A program made the position numbers and the translations under genes. Below are positions 25,677 to 35,126 of a stretch of DNA of 64,000 nucleotides, piece after piece. The notes under the pieces are model-generated. The model did no database searches. It saw nothing but the letters and a program-made list of their open reading frames with translations, and was not told the origin of the DNA. The number at the start of each line of letters is the position of its first letter. Position 1 is the first letter of the stretch. The stretch comes from Deefgea rivuli DSM 18356 (GTDB lineage Bacteria; Pseudomonadota; Gammaproteobacteria; Burkholderiales; Chitinibacteraceae), in NCBI RefSeq assembly GCF_000620145.1, contig NZ_KK211084.1:1-64000 (forward strand), written 5' to 3'.

Positions 25677-25916
25677 ATGCCATTTTCCGCAGAAGAGCAC
25701 GCCTTATTGCTGGCAATCAAGGGCGTAGGATCTACGGTCATTACCCGTCTTGAGCAACTCGGCTTTTCGTCATTGACCCAACTGAGCCAAGCCAACGCAC
25801 TCGAGATTGTAGAGATGGCATCGGATATGTTGGGTTCAACATGCTGGAAAAATAGCCCTCAAGCTCGCGCAGCGATTCAATCTGCCATCACGCTTGCACA
25901 GTCACGCCAAGCTTAA
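25677..25916 (+). CDS. Small helix-hairpin-helix protein
   Basis: A 79-residue protein with a single helix-hairpin-helix pattern near the N-terminus (LLAIKGVGSTVITRLEQLGF), of the kind that binds DNA backbone non-specifically. A second helical part carries the family-typical SSTCWKNSPQARAAI-like segment (here GSTCWKNSPQARAAI). Comparable small proteins are found across beta- and gammaproteobacteria without assigned function. It is 20 bases upstream of lpxH and probably co-transcribed, though no functional link to lipid A is evident. Confidence 0.8.
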   Translation: MPFSAEEHALLLAIKGVGSTVITRLEQLGFSSLTQLSQANALEIVEMASDMLGSTCWKNSPQARAAIQSAITLAQSRQA

Positions 25917-25936
25917 CGCGCAAACACATAAAATCT

Positions 25937-26668
25937 ATGACTCATCCCAGCCTTTTTATTTCCGACCTTCATCTCTCGCCCAGCGATGCGACTACGGTCA
26001 ATGCCTATCAGCAATTTATGGCCAGCATCGCCTTAGAAGCAGAAAATCTCTACATTTTGGGTGATTTATTTGAATATTGGTTTGGTGACGATCAGCTCGA
26101 TGATCCGTTTTATGCCGAACAAGTTGCCTGCATTGCTGCGGTAGCAAAAAGCGGCGTCAACGTTTATTTCATGGGCGGCAATCGCGATTTACTGGTCGGC
26201 AAACGCTTTGCCCGCGCCGCACAACTCACCGTCTTGCCCGATCCGAGTGTCATCACCTTGCAAGGCCAAGCGATTATCTTGGCGCATGGCGATTTGTATT
26301 GCACCGATGATCTGGCTTATCAGCGCTATCGCCGCGTGGCGCACAATCCAATTGTGCAATTTATTTGGTTAAATTTACCCAAAAAATTTCGCGACCAGCA
26401 AATCAACAAGCTACGCGCCAAATCACAAAGCGCGAATAAAATGAAAGATCGCGCGGTGATGGATGTGAACTGGCAGGCGATTGAAACCGAATTAAAACGT
26501 AGCCCTGCGAAAATTCTAATTCACGGCCACACCCATCGCCCAGCGCATCATCAGCATGAGAACGGCGTTCGCTGGGTGATTCCGGACTGGAAAGAAGGAC
26601 AAGGTGGTTATTTAAGTTGCATCGACGGCCAACTCAGCCTGCATGGTTACCCAAGCATTCAGTCATAA
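25937..26668 (+). CDS. lpxH: UDP-2,3-diacylglucosamine diphosphatase
   Basis: Hydrolyses UDP-2,3-diacylglucosamine to lipid X and UMP at the inner membrane, the fourth step of lipid A synthesis. The 243-residue calcineurin-like phosphoesterase shows its metal-binding blocks in order: FISDLHLS, LGDLFEYWFGDD, GGNRDLLVG, LAHGDLYCTDD and HGHTHRPAHH. The Arg/Lys-rich helical cap (about 125-160) is the lipid-binding region. Length is normal and no membrane segment is needed. It is downstream of the HhH gene in one unit. Confidence 0.95.
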   Translation: MTHPSLFISDLHLSPSDATTVNAYQQFMASIALEAENLYILGDLFEYWFGDDQLDDPFYAEQVACIAAVAKSGVNVYFMGGNRDLLVGKRFARAAQLTVLPDPSVITLQGQAIILAHGDLYCTDDLAYQRYRRVAHNPIVQFIWLNLPKKFRDQQINKLRAKSQSANKMKDRAVMDVNWQAIETELKRSPAKILIHGHTHRPAHHQHENGVRWVIPDWKEGQGGYLSCIDGQLSLHGYPSIQS

Positions 26669-26751
26669 ATCTGAAATACAGCCAGTAAGCATTTGATTTA
26701 TTAACATTTTTACCTATATGATAAAAGCTAATCCTTTGCGAAAAGCCCGCC

Positions 26752-27807
26752 ATGAAAGTGATAAGCCGAGCCAGTGTACTTTTGATCATCGCCATGATGT
26801 TTGCCCCACCGCTGTGGGCGGGCGAAGTGTTACGGATTTTAACTTGGCATGGTTATGCGGATCCCGATTGGGTCGCTGAATTCGAGCGTGAACACGATGT
26901 GAGCGTCGAAGTTAGCTTCGTTGAAAGCGACGACGAGCTATGGGAAAAACTCAGTAAAAACCACGGTGAAAACTACGATATTTTTGCCGCCAACACCGCC
27001 GAGTTACAGCGCTATATCGGGCAAAATATAGTCGCTGTGCTGAAAAAAAACCAAATTCCAAACACCAAAAATCAGCTCCCACGCTTTCGTGATACCGATG
27101 AAATCCCAGGCATCAATCGAAATGGCAATCTATATGCAATTCCATTTACTTATTCAGAAATGGGTTTGATTTACGATAAGAAGCAATTCAAATCGCCTCC
27201 CACCTCAATGGATGCGCTGTGGCTGCCACAATACAAAGGCAAAATCATCCTTTACGATGGCAGCAATCATAATTTCAGCCTAACGGCTCTCACGCTCAAT
27301 ATCGAAAATCCATTTCAGCTCTCACGCGAGCAAATGAATAAAACCGTTGCCAAATTACTGGCACTGCGCGAACAAGCGCCGCTGTTTTACACCAGTCCAG
27401 AAGAAAGCGTACGCACTTTCCTAAAAAATAAAGCCGCGCTGATGTTTGCCAATTATGGCAATCAACAGCTCAAGCAATTGCAATCGCTGGATGCCGATAT
27501 TGGCTACATCATTCCAAAAGAAGGCGCTCTGGCTTGGCTTGATTGCTGGGCAATTACTGTGGGGGCTAAAAACAAAACTTTGGCTGAAAAATGGATTAAT
27601 TTCACACTGGAAAAGAGCATTAGCACTGCGTTAACGCGCCGCCAAGGCCTGCCAAACACCTTAAACCCCAGCAATTTACAAGATAAAGACAAGATTATCT
27701 GGCTAGAGCCCTCGGAAAATTTCGCGCTTAGAACTCAATACTGGGATCGAATTCGTGCTGGAAAAGCCCGCACAAGCAATAAACGTCCTGTCAAACCGAC
27801 CGCCTAA
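26752..27807 (+). CDS. PotD-like extracellular solute-binding protein
   Basis: A 351-residue periplasmic binding protein of the spermidine/putrescine class (SBP_bac). Signal peptide MKVISRASVLLIIAMMFAPPLWAG; the mature protein begins VLRILTWHGYADPDWV, comparable with LYFYNWTDYVP-type starts. Other fold markers are IFAANTAELQRYI, YAIPFTYSEMGLIYD and LDCWAITVGAKN. No permease is adjacent; a complete potGHIF set lies 4 kb away, so it might be an alternative receptor for that system or for a two-component sensor. It converges on the secretin-domain gene with a 3-base overlap of the ends. Confidence 0.85.
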   Translation: MKVISRASVLLIIAMMFAPPLWAGEVLRILTWHGYADPDWVAEFEREHDVSVEVSFVESDDELWEKLSKNHGENYDIFAANTAELQRYIGQNIVAVLKKNQIPNTKNQLPRFRDTDEIPGINRNGNLYAIPFTYSEMGLIYDKKQFKSPPTSMDALWLPQYKGKIILYDGSNHNFSLTALTLNIENPFQLSREQMNKTVAKLLALREQAPLFYTSPEESVRTFLKNKAALMFANYGNQQLKQLQSLDADIGYIIPKEGALAWLDCWAITVGAKNKTLAEKWINFTLEKSISTALTRRQGLPNTLNPSNLQDKDKIIWLEPSENFALRTQYWDRIRAGKARTSNKRPVKPTA

Positions 27808-28610
27808 TTGGGCACGTCAACTTTCACCCAAACTGAAAAACTTTGCGTCTGATTACCATTCAAGCCCGATAGCAGACCGCGCTCCTGACTGCTTTGCATT
27901 TGCTGCGTTTCACCGACAGGCAGCCACTCACCGATCCGCCCTTGCACTTCACTATAAATCTCATGCCCTTGCGTACCGCCACCGCGTGTGAATTCGCGCT
28001 GACTCGGCAATAATCTCAATGCAATATCATTCTCGCCAATTCGACGTGGCGCAACATAAAACCCTGTGCCCGCACTTTGCCACTGCCCACCGACATGCGT
28101 AATGGTGAAACCAGGGCGAAACCAAAAACTAATTTGCGGTACAAACCGCTGCTGCCCTAAATGAATTCGACCCTCAGCCCCCTCCAAAATACGCAATGTT
28201 TGCCGACTCAAGCCAGTCGATTGCGATTGCCTATCCTGCCCCCTCAATGTGATCCCAAAACCCACGCCTCGGTTGCTGACCGCAATACCGCCTTGCGTGC
28301 TCACACCAACGTTTGAGCCTTTCTGCAGGCTACGCTGCTCCACCGTTACCACTAGATTTTGCATCGGCGTATCCAACCGCTGTAGCAAAGCCAAAATCTG
28401 TGCATAGCTAGCCTCATCCGGTGCAGCAATAATCAGCGTGCCATGAAAAGCTTGAATCCGTGCTTGCGGAAACGCGCCTTGTAATACCGGCACCACCTGA
28501 TCGGCCAACTGATGGCGCAACGTCACTGTCTCAACAATTTCAGCAAAGCCATTGCCAGATATACACCATGCCAGTATTGCTACATAAACATTATTTTTTA
28601 TATTCCACAT
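27804..28610 (-). CDS. Exported protein with a secretin N-type domain
   Basis: A 268-residue secreted protein. A signal peptide (about residues 1-23) is followed by a region typical of secretin N1/NolW domains: VETVTLRHQLADQVVPVLQGAF, then IQAFHGTLIIAAPDEASYAQILALLQRLDTP and LVVTVEQRS. The rest is Gly/Gln/Ser-rich beta structure ending in a C-terminal strand. The outer-membrane secretin pore domain is missing, so this is not a full secretin. The start at 28610 is preceded by AGGGG. It falls inside a 47-bp dyad site. The downstream neighbour of this strand is the PotD-like gene in convergent orientation. Confidence 0.7.
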   Translation of the reverse strand: MWNIKNNVYVAILAWCISGNGFAEIVETVTLRHQLADQVVPVLQGAFPQARIQAFHGTLIIAAPDEASYAQILALLQRLDTPMQNLVVTVEQRSLQKGSNVGVSTQGGIAVSNRGVGFGITLRGQDRQSQSTGLSRQTLRILEGAEGRIHLGQQRFVPQISFWFRPGFTITHVGGQWQSAGTGFYVAPRRIGENDIALRLLPSQREFTRGGGTQGHEIYSEVQGRIGEWLPVGETQQMQSSQERGLLSGLNGNQTQSFSVWVKVDVPN

Positions 28611-28619
28611 GGCAATACC
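28573..28619. repeat. 47-bp dyad site AGTATTGC...GCAATACC spanning a start codon
   Basis: The start codon of the secretin-domain gene (28608-28610) and the beginning of its ribosome-binding spacer lie inside the site. Only the outermost left base departs from consensus. Confidence 0.75.
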
Positions 28620-28708
28620 CCTAAAGATCAATCCTACATAGAAAACACCAGCACGACTGCCTTTATAGCCCAGTGATTACGCCGTCGCTGCCGCAGCAAA
28701 ATACAGAG

Positions 28709-28742
28709 CAATAAAAAAAGCCTGCTCAGCGGCAGGCTTTTG
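28709..28742 (-). terminator. Rho-independent terminator
   Basis: AAAAAAGCCTGC, loop, GGCAGGCTTTT. The minus-strand T-run ends the exported-protein gene at 28764. Confidence 0.88.
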
Positions 28743-28763
28743 GCTTTACTACGATTGAAGGAG

Positions 28764-29321
28764 TTATTGGCCCCAAACAACCGCTTTAACTCGAGTAATC
28801 ACCAAGAGCTGATCACCATCTGCCGCTCTCGCTAGTAACTCTTTATTTGGCACAGAAATCGTGATGAACTCACCGGGAACATTGCGAACAAGTGCTTCGC
28901 CTTTTTTCAAATCTACACGCACAATGTCATTGCGAACAGTACGGGTAATCACAGTACCTACGCCATTCGCAGTCACATCACGACCCGAAGTTTCCACGAC
29001 GCTACGTACGCCAGCGCCACCTTTTTGCAGAGCCAACACAATCGCTTGTGAACCCGCAACATTGACTAGATCACCCACTTTTAACTGATTTAATGCCGTC
29101 ACACCGGCATCAATCTGATTGAATTCAAGCAAGCGACCGTTTTGCATGGCCAAAACCACACTCCGAGTTGCCAGATCAATCGATACCACCGCAGCCTGTT
29201 CTTTTTGGAATTCAGCCGCGCTCATGATAACTTCATCAGTCGCTGCTTCTTGAGCATGTGCAACTTGACCTAGCATCAAGCCCGCTGCCAATAACAATGA
29301 ACCTAATAAATTTTTACGCAT
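28764..29321 (-). CDS. Exported protein of unknown function
   Basis: A 185-residue protein with a clear signal peptide (MRKNLLGSLLLAAGLMLGQVAHA, cleavage about 23/24). The mature part is beta-rich and Val-rich, with short repeated patterns such as VVSIDLATRSVVLAM, VGDLVNVAGSQAIVLAL and VDLKKGEALVRNV, suggesting small barrel or OB-like strands. No Cys residues are present. I do not recognise a named family with function. It has its own terminator, so it is not in an operon with the secretin-domain gene despite both being exported and adjacent. Confidence 0.75.
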   Translation of the reverse strand: MRKNLLGSLLLAAGLMLGQVAHAQEAATDEVIMSAAEFQKEQAAVVSIDLATRSVVLAMQNGRLLEFNQIDAGVTALNQLKVGDLVNVAGSQAIVLALQKGGAGVRSVVETSGRDVTANGVGTVITRTVRNDIVRVDLKKGEALVRNVPGEFITISVPNKELLARAADGDQLLVITRVKAVVWGQ

Positions 29322-29466
29322 TCTTCATCTCCCGTGATGTTGAAAAAGGCTATTGCGTGGCGCAATAATCCGTTCAACAAGGCTAACACAGCGCGTCAGC
29401 GTAAACCAGAATCAATCAAGCCCAGCGTCATTTAAAACAAAAAAATCCAACACTTCGTTTGATCGC

Positions 29467-29952
29467 TCACAACGGAAAAAGTAACGCCACCGCTTGCGCT
29501 TCAACCGCATCACCCGCGCCCACCGCACCCAACTTTTCATACGTTTTGGCTTTTACATTCACGCATGTAGGATCAACACCTAAGTCAGCCGCGATATTGG
29601 CGACCATCGCCGGAATATGCGGCGCCATTTTCGGCTGTTGAATCAAGATCGATGCATCCACATTCCCGACAATCCAACCTGCAGCAGCAACGCGGCGCAC
29701 CGCCTCTCGCAACAGCACTCGACTATCTACACCTTTAAATTCCAGCGCAGTATCAGGGAAGTGCCGGCCAATATCACCCAAACCTGCCCCACCGAGCACC
29801 GCATCAGTGATCGCATGCAATAGCGCATCGGCATCCGAATGACCAAGTAGACCTTTCTCATAAGGTATATGCACACCACCCAATATTAATGGGCGTTCCA
29901 AGACCATACGGTGCACATCCCAACCTTGGCCGATACGAAAAGGTAATGCCAT
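29467..29952 (-). CDS. ispF: 2-C-methyl-D-erythritol 2,4-cyclodiphosphate synthase
   Basis: Fifth enzyme of the non-mevalonate isoprenoid pathway, forming the cyclic diphosphate with release of CMP. The 161-residue length is normal for the trimeric enzyme. Metal and substrate motifs: [33 protein letters not shown] and the [10 protein letters not shown] segment. The C-terminal [20 protein letters not shown] is typical (G.GEGI.A.A). ispD, which often precedes it, is not in the window. Confidence 0.97.
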   Translation of the reverse strand: MALPFRIGQGWDVHRMVLERPLILGGVHIPYEKGLLGHSDADALLHAITDAVLGGAGLGDIGRHFPDTALEFKGVDSRVLLREAVRRVAAAGWIVGNVDASILIQQPKMAPHIPAMVANIAADLGVDPTCVNVKAKTYEKLGAVGAGDAVEAQAVALLFPL

Positions 29953-30022
29953 AAACTCAAATCCTTAATTTAATAGCGCTTGCTACGTCAAATACCAGCC
30001 ATGATCAGCAAACCTAAGTTGA

Positions 30023-31129
30023 CTACCAATTTTGCTCTTGTGGCGGCACGACAATAAAATAAAACAAAAACAGCATCGCGCCCAAAGGCCACACATCGCC
30101 AATTGCATGCGACAAGCCATTAAAATGCTGCAAATGCCCATAATTCCACTTAAAAATCGACAGCCTAGGATTCAACTCAGCAGACAAAGGCCATAAATAA
30201 CTGACCATGCTCGCCGCAAACAAGGCCAAAAATCCCGCCAACGCCCTCAAGCGACGATTAAGCTGCCATAAAATCCATAGCAAAATTCCGCCAACTGCGC
30301 CGCCGATTACAACATTCAAATTCAACCATGCAAAGAACTGCCCCGGCTGCAAGAGCATGCCCGCAAAGCCCATTTTAATCATCAGCGCGCAAAATAAAAC
30401 GCCCAAAATAGCCCGAGGAATTTGTCGGCTGTAACGCACCAATACCGAAACAAACAGCGCTACGCCCATCAAATGCAACATCATGCCGCCGCCTTCGAGC
30501 AACCTTAAAAATAAAGCGGGATTACTGAGCGGAGAAATAAACGGCTGCGGCAAGCCCTGAGGCACCACCACCACACCAAGAAACGGTAGGCTAGGATCAA
30601 ATTGCGTCGTAAACCACAATAAAAGCCAAATCCCTCCCCACTCCACCACGGCGCCTGGCGCGAGATAATCATGGCGAAAATGCTGCCAGCGCCGTAGCAC
30701 AGCGCGATGACTAAGCACAATACCCGCAACTGCGCCAAGCAAAGCACCAAACGCATTGCTCAAAATATCCATATTCGATGCAATACGCGTAGGCAAAAAT
30801 TGCTGCACAAATTCAACGCCCATCGAGACCAATAAGCCAAGCAGCGTGGCATAAAGCAGCGCCCAGCGCGAGCGACGCCAAAGCAAAGCCAAGCTCAGCC
30901 CCAGCGGAATGTAGGCCAAAATATTGATGGCGTTATCAAATAGCGTGAAGTAATACGGTAGTGGATAAGTATAAAACGACAGCACGGGCTCGCCCGTGAA
31001 GCGCCAGCCGGTAAATGGATACCAGCTCACAATCAGGATAACGAGCAGAGAAACCGCAAAGAAAAAAGGCGAAACCATGGTCGGCTTCGCTTTTCTGGCG
31101 AGAAAACTGATAGAAGAGTAACGATTCAT
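30023..31129 (-). CDS. VanZ family membrane protein
   Basis: A 368-residue polytopic membrane protein, with around eight to ten hydrophobic segments. The N-terminal ~150 residues carry the VanZ pattern: DNAINILAYIPLGLSLAL, then GVEFVQQFLPTRIASNMDILSNAFGALLG with the conserved Glu, Gln, Pro and Asp. VanZ itself gives low-level teicoplanin resistance in enterococci, but most Gram-negative members have unknown roles. The C-terminal half is a betaproteobacterial extension, without recognised function. It is downstream of potF on the same strand, past a hairpin. Confidence 0.85.
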   Translation of the reverse strand: MNRYSSISFLARKAKPTMVSPFFFAVSLLVILIVSWYPFTGWRFTGEPVLSFYTYPLPYYFTLFDNAINILAYIPLGLSLALLWRRSRWALLYATLLGLLVSMGVEFVQQFLPTRIASNMDILSNAFGALLGAVAGIVLSHRAVLRRWQHFRHDYLAPGAVVEWGGIWLLLWFTTQFDPSLPFLGVVVVPQGLPQPFISPLSNPALFLRLLEGGGMMLHLMGVALFVSVLVRYSRQIPRAILGVLFCALMIKMGFAGMLLQPGQFFAWLNLNVVIGGAVGGILLWILWQLNRRLRALAGFLALFAASMVSYLWPLSAELNPRLSIFKWNYGHLQHFNGLSHAIGDVWPLGAMLFLFYFIVVPPQEQNW

Positions 31130-31138
31130 TGAGTAAGC

Positions 31139-31163
31139 AAGCCCAAAGCCTAAGCTTTGGGCT
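31139..31163 (-). other. Hairpin after potF
   Basis: AGCCCAAAGC, loop, GCTTTGGGCT immediately downstream of the potF stop. It has no T-run, so it may protect the transcript end or act with Rho. Confidence 0.5.
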
Positions 31164-31172
31164 AATCAAACC

Positions 31173-32231
31173 TTATTTCGCCGTTTTCACCTTGGTCCAC
31201 AATTTGTTCAATTCACGCAATTGTTTGCCTTCTAAGGCATTTAATTGCTGCAAGCGTTTCATTGTTGCTGCATCAGGAAATACCGATGGCAGAGCTTTAA
31301 TTTCTGGCTTCACAAAAGGTACGGCGGCTAAATTTGGATTGCCAGCACCAATCATATTGGTCAAATCAGCCGCATTTTTCCCTTCCAGCATGAAGTTCAT
31401 AAATTTATACGCCAAATCAGGACGTGGCGCATTTTTAAGCAACATCATATTGTCGACTGAGAGCGTATTGCCTTCTTTTTGCAGACCAAAATTAATACTA
31501 AATGTTCGCTTTGCCGCTTTGGCATCAGCCACCGCTTGGAACATATCGCTCGAATAACCGTGCGCAACCCAGATATTACCGACAGTCAATTCTTTGATAT
31601 AACTCTGGCCATTAAATGCAGCCCAGAATGGTTTAGCTTTAATAATAGTGTCTTGCGCTTTTTTCAATTCATCTGGATTAACCGAATTAGCCGAAAAACC
31701 GTTATACATCAGCGCAGCAGCGAATACTTCGCGGCTATCATCGAGTACGGTAATTTTGCCTTTCAATTTAGCCAAAATCACAGGGTCAAAAATCACAGCC
31801 CATGAATTAGGATTAATCCCCAATTCTTTCAATTTCGTTTCGTTGTAACCCAATAAGGTCGTCGTAAATGAATACGGCAAGGAGAATTTATTGCCCGGAT
31901 CAAAAGTGCTATTCATAAAAGCGGGATTGATATTTTTTGCATTCGGCAATTTAGCTAAATCCAAAGGCTGTACCAAGTTTTGCTTAATCAGCGGCGGCAT
32001 CGCAAAGCCGGTTGGCACAACAACGTCATAACCTTTTGCGCCCGCCGATAATTTAGCGAGCATTTCTTCCATTGCACCGTAATAGTCTTGCACCACGCGA
32101 CACTTGCAGCTTTGCTCAAAGCGCTTCACGGTTTCTGGCGCAATGTAATTGTTCCAGTTGTAAACGTGTAATACATCTTCAGCTTGGGTAACGCCCGCTG
32201 CCATCATCAATGCAAGCAATAGTTTTTTCAT
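31173..32231 (-). CDS. potF: Putrescine/polyamine-binding periplasmic protein
   Basis: A 352-residue binding protein for a polyamine ABC importer. Signal peptide MKKLLLALMMAAGVTQA, then EDVLHVYNWNNYIAPETVKRFE, the classic PotD/PotF opening where the Trp-Asn motif lines the ligand pocket. Other markers are YGAMEEMLAKLSAGAKGYDVVVPTG, and NIWVAHGYSSDMFQA. The start at 32231 has GGAG five bases upstream. It is the last gene of the potGHIF-type operon, which runs leftward from 35126. Confidence 0.93.
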   Translation of the reverse strand: MKKLLLALMMAAGVTQAEDVLHVYNWNNYIAPETVKRFEQSCKCRVVQDYYGAMEEMLAKLSAGAKGYDVVVPTGFAMPPLIKQNLVQPLDLAKLPNAKNINPAFMNSTFDPGNKFSLPYSFTTTLLGYNETKLKELGINPNSWAVIFDPVILAKLKGKITVLDDSREVFAAALMYNGFSANSVNPDELKKAQDTIIKAKPFWAAFNGQSYIKELTVGNIWVAHGYSSDMFQAVADAKAAKRTFSINFGLQKEGNTLSVDNMMLLKNAPRPDLAYKFMNFMLEGKNAADLTNMIGAGNPNLAAVPFVKPEIKALPSVFPDAATMKRLQQLNALEGKQLRELNKLWTKVKTAK

Positions 32232-32338
32232 AGTAACTCCAAATCGGTGATGTTTTTTGGAAAATTCAATCAATAAATTATGGCATAAAACTCAGATGCG
32301 CCCAGATTCACTGAAGGCGCAAACTTTAACTACAACAC

Positions 32339-33115
32339 TTAGCTCGCCCGAATTGCACTCGGCGCCACTTTACTCGCGATCAAAATCAAGCCTAGCGTCA
32401 ACAGCATCAACAGCGTTGAAATTGCATTTACTTCTGGCGTTACGGCAATCCGAATCATCGAATAAATTTGCAGCGGCAACGTCGTTGCACCAGCACCAGC
32501 GGTAAAGAAGGTAATCACAAAGTCATCAATCGACAAGGTAAAGGCCATCAATGCACCGGCAATAATGCCTGGCGAAATCTGCGGCATCGTCACTAAACGA
32601 AACGCCTGCACAGGGCTAGCGCCCAAATCACGCGCCGCTTCAACCAAAGACTCATCCATTCCTTGCAGGCGCGAACGCACCACAATCGCGACAAAACCAA
32701 TACAAAATGCAATATGCGCCAAAGCGACCGACACCAAACCCAAGGTCATATTCAGCATCACAAAGAAAATCAGCAGTGCAACGCCCATCAAAATCTCTGG
32801 GATCGCAATCGGTGTCAGCACCAGCACGGGCAGCAAACGCAATTTGTACTTGTGCATCGCCAAGCCCGCCAGCGTGCCCAATACCGTCGCGAAAAAACTC
32901 GATACCACGGCAATCAACAGTGAATTACGCGCCGCGACCAGCATTTGCTCATTCTGGAACAATAGCTCGTACCACTTAAACGTAAAACCCACCCATTCGG
33001 CATTGAGCTTAGAATCGTTAAACGAATACGCGACAACGATAATCAAGGGAACGTAGAGAAATCCATACACAAATAGTGCTGCGGCCCAGAGCCACTTCGA
33101 TTGCTTAGAGTGCAT
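32339..33115 (-). CDS. potI: Polyamine ABC transporter permease (PotI/PotC-like)
   Basis: A 258-residue inner-membrane permease with six hydrophobic segments. The permease-ATPase coupling (EAA) loop is visible as LVEAARDLGASPVQAFRLVTMPQISPGI. The N-terminal FLYVPLIIVVAYSFNDSK is typical of PotC/PotI. The start at 33115 has GGAGG eight bases upstream and overlaps the end of the preceding permease gene by 11 bases, indicating translational coupling. Confidence 0.93.
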   Translation of the reverse strand: MHSKQSKWLWAAALFVYGFLYVPLIIVVAYSFNDSKLNAEWVGFTFKWYELLFQNEQMLVAARNSLLIAVVSSFFATVLGTLAGLAMHKYKLRLLPVLVLTPIAIPEILMGVALLIFFVMLNMTLGLVSVALAHIAFCIGFVAIVVRSRLQGMDESLVEAARDLGASPVQAFRLVTMPQISPGIIAGALMAFTLSIDDFVITFFTAGAGATTLPLQIYSMIRIAVTPEVNAISTLLMLLTLGLILIASKVAPSAIRAS

Positions 33116-34034
33116 TACGCTTGCCTCCACGCCCAACCAACATAGCCAAACCCGCCATCATCAGCACCGCTAAGGTCAGCATAATCGATAATACCGAGCC
33201 AAACGGCCAATCGCGGCTATCCAAAAATTGCTGCTTAATTAAATTACCAATCATCATGCCGTCGGTTCCGCCTAATAAATCAGGCACTGCAAACATACCT
33301 AGCGTAGGAATAAACACCAAGGCCGCCCCCGCCCATACCCCAGGTAGGGATAGCGGCCAAGTGATCTTCCAGAAACGCTGCCAGCCCGATGCCCCTAGGT
33401 CTTGCGCCGCATCCAGCAAAGCCATATCGTGTTTTTCTAAATTGGCATACAGCGGCAACACCATAAATGGCAGATGCACATACACCAGCACGACAATCAC
33501 CGCAAAATGGCTGTACATTAATTGCACTGGGCCAATGCCCACCCATGACAACACTTGATTGATCGTCATCGCAAAATAACCTTGCGGCCCAAGGATAATC
33601 ATCCACGCATAGACACGGATCAGAAAATTACTCCAGAACGGCAAAATCACCAGCAAGATCAATACATCGCGGTATTTTTTGGGGCTACGTGCAATCAACC
33701 AAGCCAAGGGATACGCCATCACGAGACACGCAAATGTCGTAATCCCTGCGTACCAAAATGATTTGATAAATAGCTCAAGATAAATCGTATCTTCAAAAAA
33801 TCGGCCAAAATTCTCAAAGGTTAGAAAATCTCGCCAATTTTGCGCATTAATCAGCAGCTCGGTTTTTCCAGTTGCGGGATTGATGTCAATGAGCGGTAAC
33901 AGGCCGCCATAATCCCCCGGAAAACGAAACGCCGCCGCCGCCATAATCAGCGTCGGAATCGCAAAAAATACCAGTAAGTACAGCAATGGCGGGCCGGATA
34001 GCAGCCAACGGCTTAAAGATTTATTGGTCGCCAT
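33105..34034 (-). CDS. potH: Polyamine ABC transporter permease (PotH/PotB-like)
   Basis: A 309-residue inner-membrane permease with six hydrophobic segments. Its coupling loop is MALLDAAQDLGASGWQRFWKITWPLSLPGV. The N-terminal LLYLLVFFAIPTLIMAAAAF and the conserved PFWSNFLIRVYAWMIIL segment match PotB/PotH. It starts three bases after potG ends, and overlaps potI, as a tightly packed importer operon would. Confidence 0.93.
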   Translation of the reverse strand: MATNKSLSRWLLSGPPLLYLLVFFAIPTLIMAAAAFRFPGDYGGLLPLIDINPATGKTELLINAQNWRDFLTFENFGRFFEDTIYLELFIKSFWYAGITTFACLVMAYPLAWLIARSPKKYRDVLILLVILPFWSNFLIRVYAWMIILGPQGYFAMTINQVLSWVGIGPVQLMYSHFAVIVVLVYVHLPFMVLPLYANLEKHDMALLDAAQDLGASGWQRFWKITWPLSLPGVWAGAALVFIPTLGMFAVPDLLGGTDGMMIGNLIKQQFLDSRDWPFGSVLSIMLTLAVLMMAGLAMLVGRGGKRNAL

Positions 34035-34037
34035 TGC

Positions 34038-35126
34038 TTAACCCAAAATAAAATGGCCAGCATCGAAACGCCACGCCAATTCAACTAAATCATTATCATC
34101 AAAGAATTTCGCGCGGCCCGGTGCAGAATTAGGCAACATTGTTTCAACCAGTACACCGTTTTCTAGTTCAATCACATAAATCGTCACATCACCCAAATAC
34201 AGGCAATCGTGTACTTTGCCGCTGAAATGCACTTCATCCACAACGTCTTGTGGCAATGTCGCGGCGAGCTTGATTTTTTCTGGCCGCAAAGTCAGCGTGC
34301 CTTTTTGCCCGACTTGTGCGCCTGCGACGAGCAAAGTTTCGGCCATCCCAACGCCCGGAATTTCCAGCTGCATTCGATCCGCACCAATCGACACAATCGT
34401 GCCATCGAGCAAATTACACTGACCGATAAAGTCCGCCACAAAGCGGTTTTTCGGGTGGCTGTAAATCACTTCAGGTACATCCAGTTGCGCCACTTCGCCT
34501 TTGTTCATCACGGCAATACGATGTGACAAAGCCAGCGCCTCGCCTTGATCGTGCGTCACATACACAAAGGTAATACCCACTTCTTTTTGCAACTGAATCA
34601 GCTCAATTTGCATTTCTTCGCGCAATTTGGCATCGAGCGCGGATAGCGGCTCATCCAGCAGCAAAAGACGTGGACGATTCACCAAAGCGCGGGCAATCGC
34701 GACGCGCTGGCGTTGTCCACCCGACATTTCATGTGGATAGCGCTGCGCAAAAGGCGTCAATTGCACGTCTTCCAGTACTTCTGCAACACGTTGTTTGAGC
34801 TCTTCCGGTGGCACCTTGGCCATTTTGAGCGGAAAAGCGATATTCTGCGCAACGGTCATATGCGGAAATAATGCGTAATTTTGAAACACCGTATGTACTG
34901 GGCGTTTTTCTGGTGGCACAGCAGCCACATTGACGCCATCCAGTACAATTTCTCCGGAATCCGGTTGTTCAAAGCCTGCCAACATTCGCAATAAAGTTGT
35001 TTTACCGCAGCCCGATGGCCCTAGTAAGGTAAAAAACTCCCCTGCTTCAACCGACAAACTGACGTGATTCACCGCAGTAAAATCGCCAAAACGCTTTACT
35101 ACATCACGAATTTCCAGCAATGCCAT
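34038..35126 (-). CDS. potG: Polyamine ABC transporter ATP-binding protein
   Basis: A 362-residue ABC ATPase that powers polyamine import. Walker A GPSGCGKTT (about residues 36-44), Q-loop QNYALFPHMTV, signature MSGGQRQRVAIARAL, Walker B LLLLDEPLSALD and the switch His in VTHDQGEAL are all present. A TOBE-like regulatory domain occupies about 235-360. It is the first gene of the operon, with start preceded by GAGGATG. The 235-base gap to the divergent HD-GYP gene must hold the promoters for both. Confidence 0.95.
   Translation of the reverse strand: MALLEIRDVVKRFGDFTAVNHVSLSVEAGEFFTLLGPSGCGKTTLLRMLAGFEQPDSGEIVLDGVNVAAVPPEKRPVHTVFQNYALFPHMTVAQNIAFPLKMAKVPPEELKQRVAEVLEDVQLTPFAQRYPHEMSGGQRQRVAIARALVNRPRLLLLDEPLSALDAKLREEMQIELIQLQKEVGITFVYVTHDQGEALALSHRIAVMNKGEVAQLDVPEVIYSHPKNRFVADFIGQCNLLDGTIVSIGADRMQLEIPGVGMAETLLVAGAQVGQKGTLTLRPEKIKLAATLPQDVVDEVHFSGKVHDCLYLGDVTIYVIELENGVLVETMLPNSAPGRAKFFDDNDLVELAWRFDAGHFILG

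Noticed and set aside
31173-35126. Iron or sulfate importer instead of polyamine
   Set aside because: Binding-protein opening (VYNWNNYI) and permease features fit polyamine transporters better.
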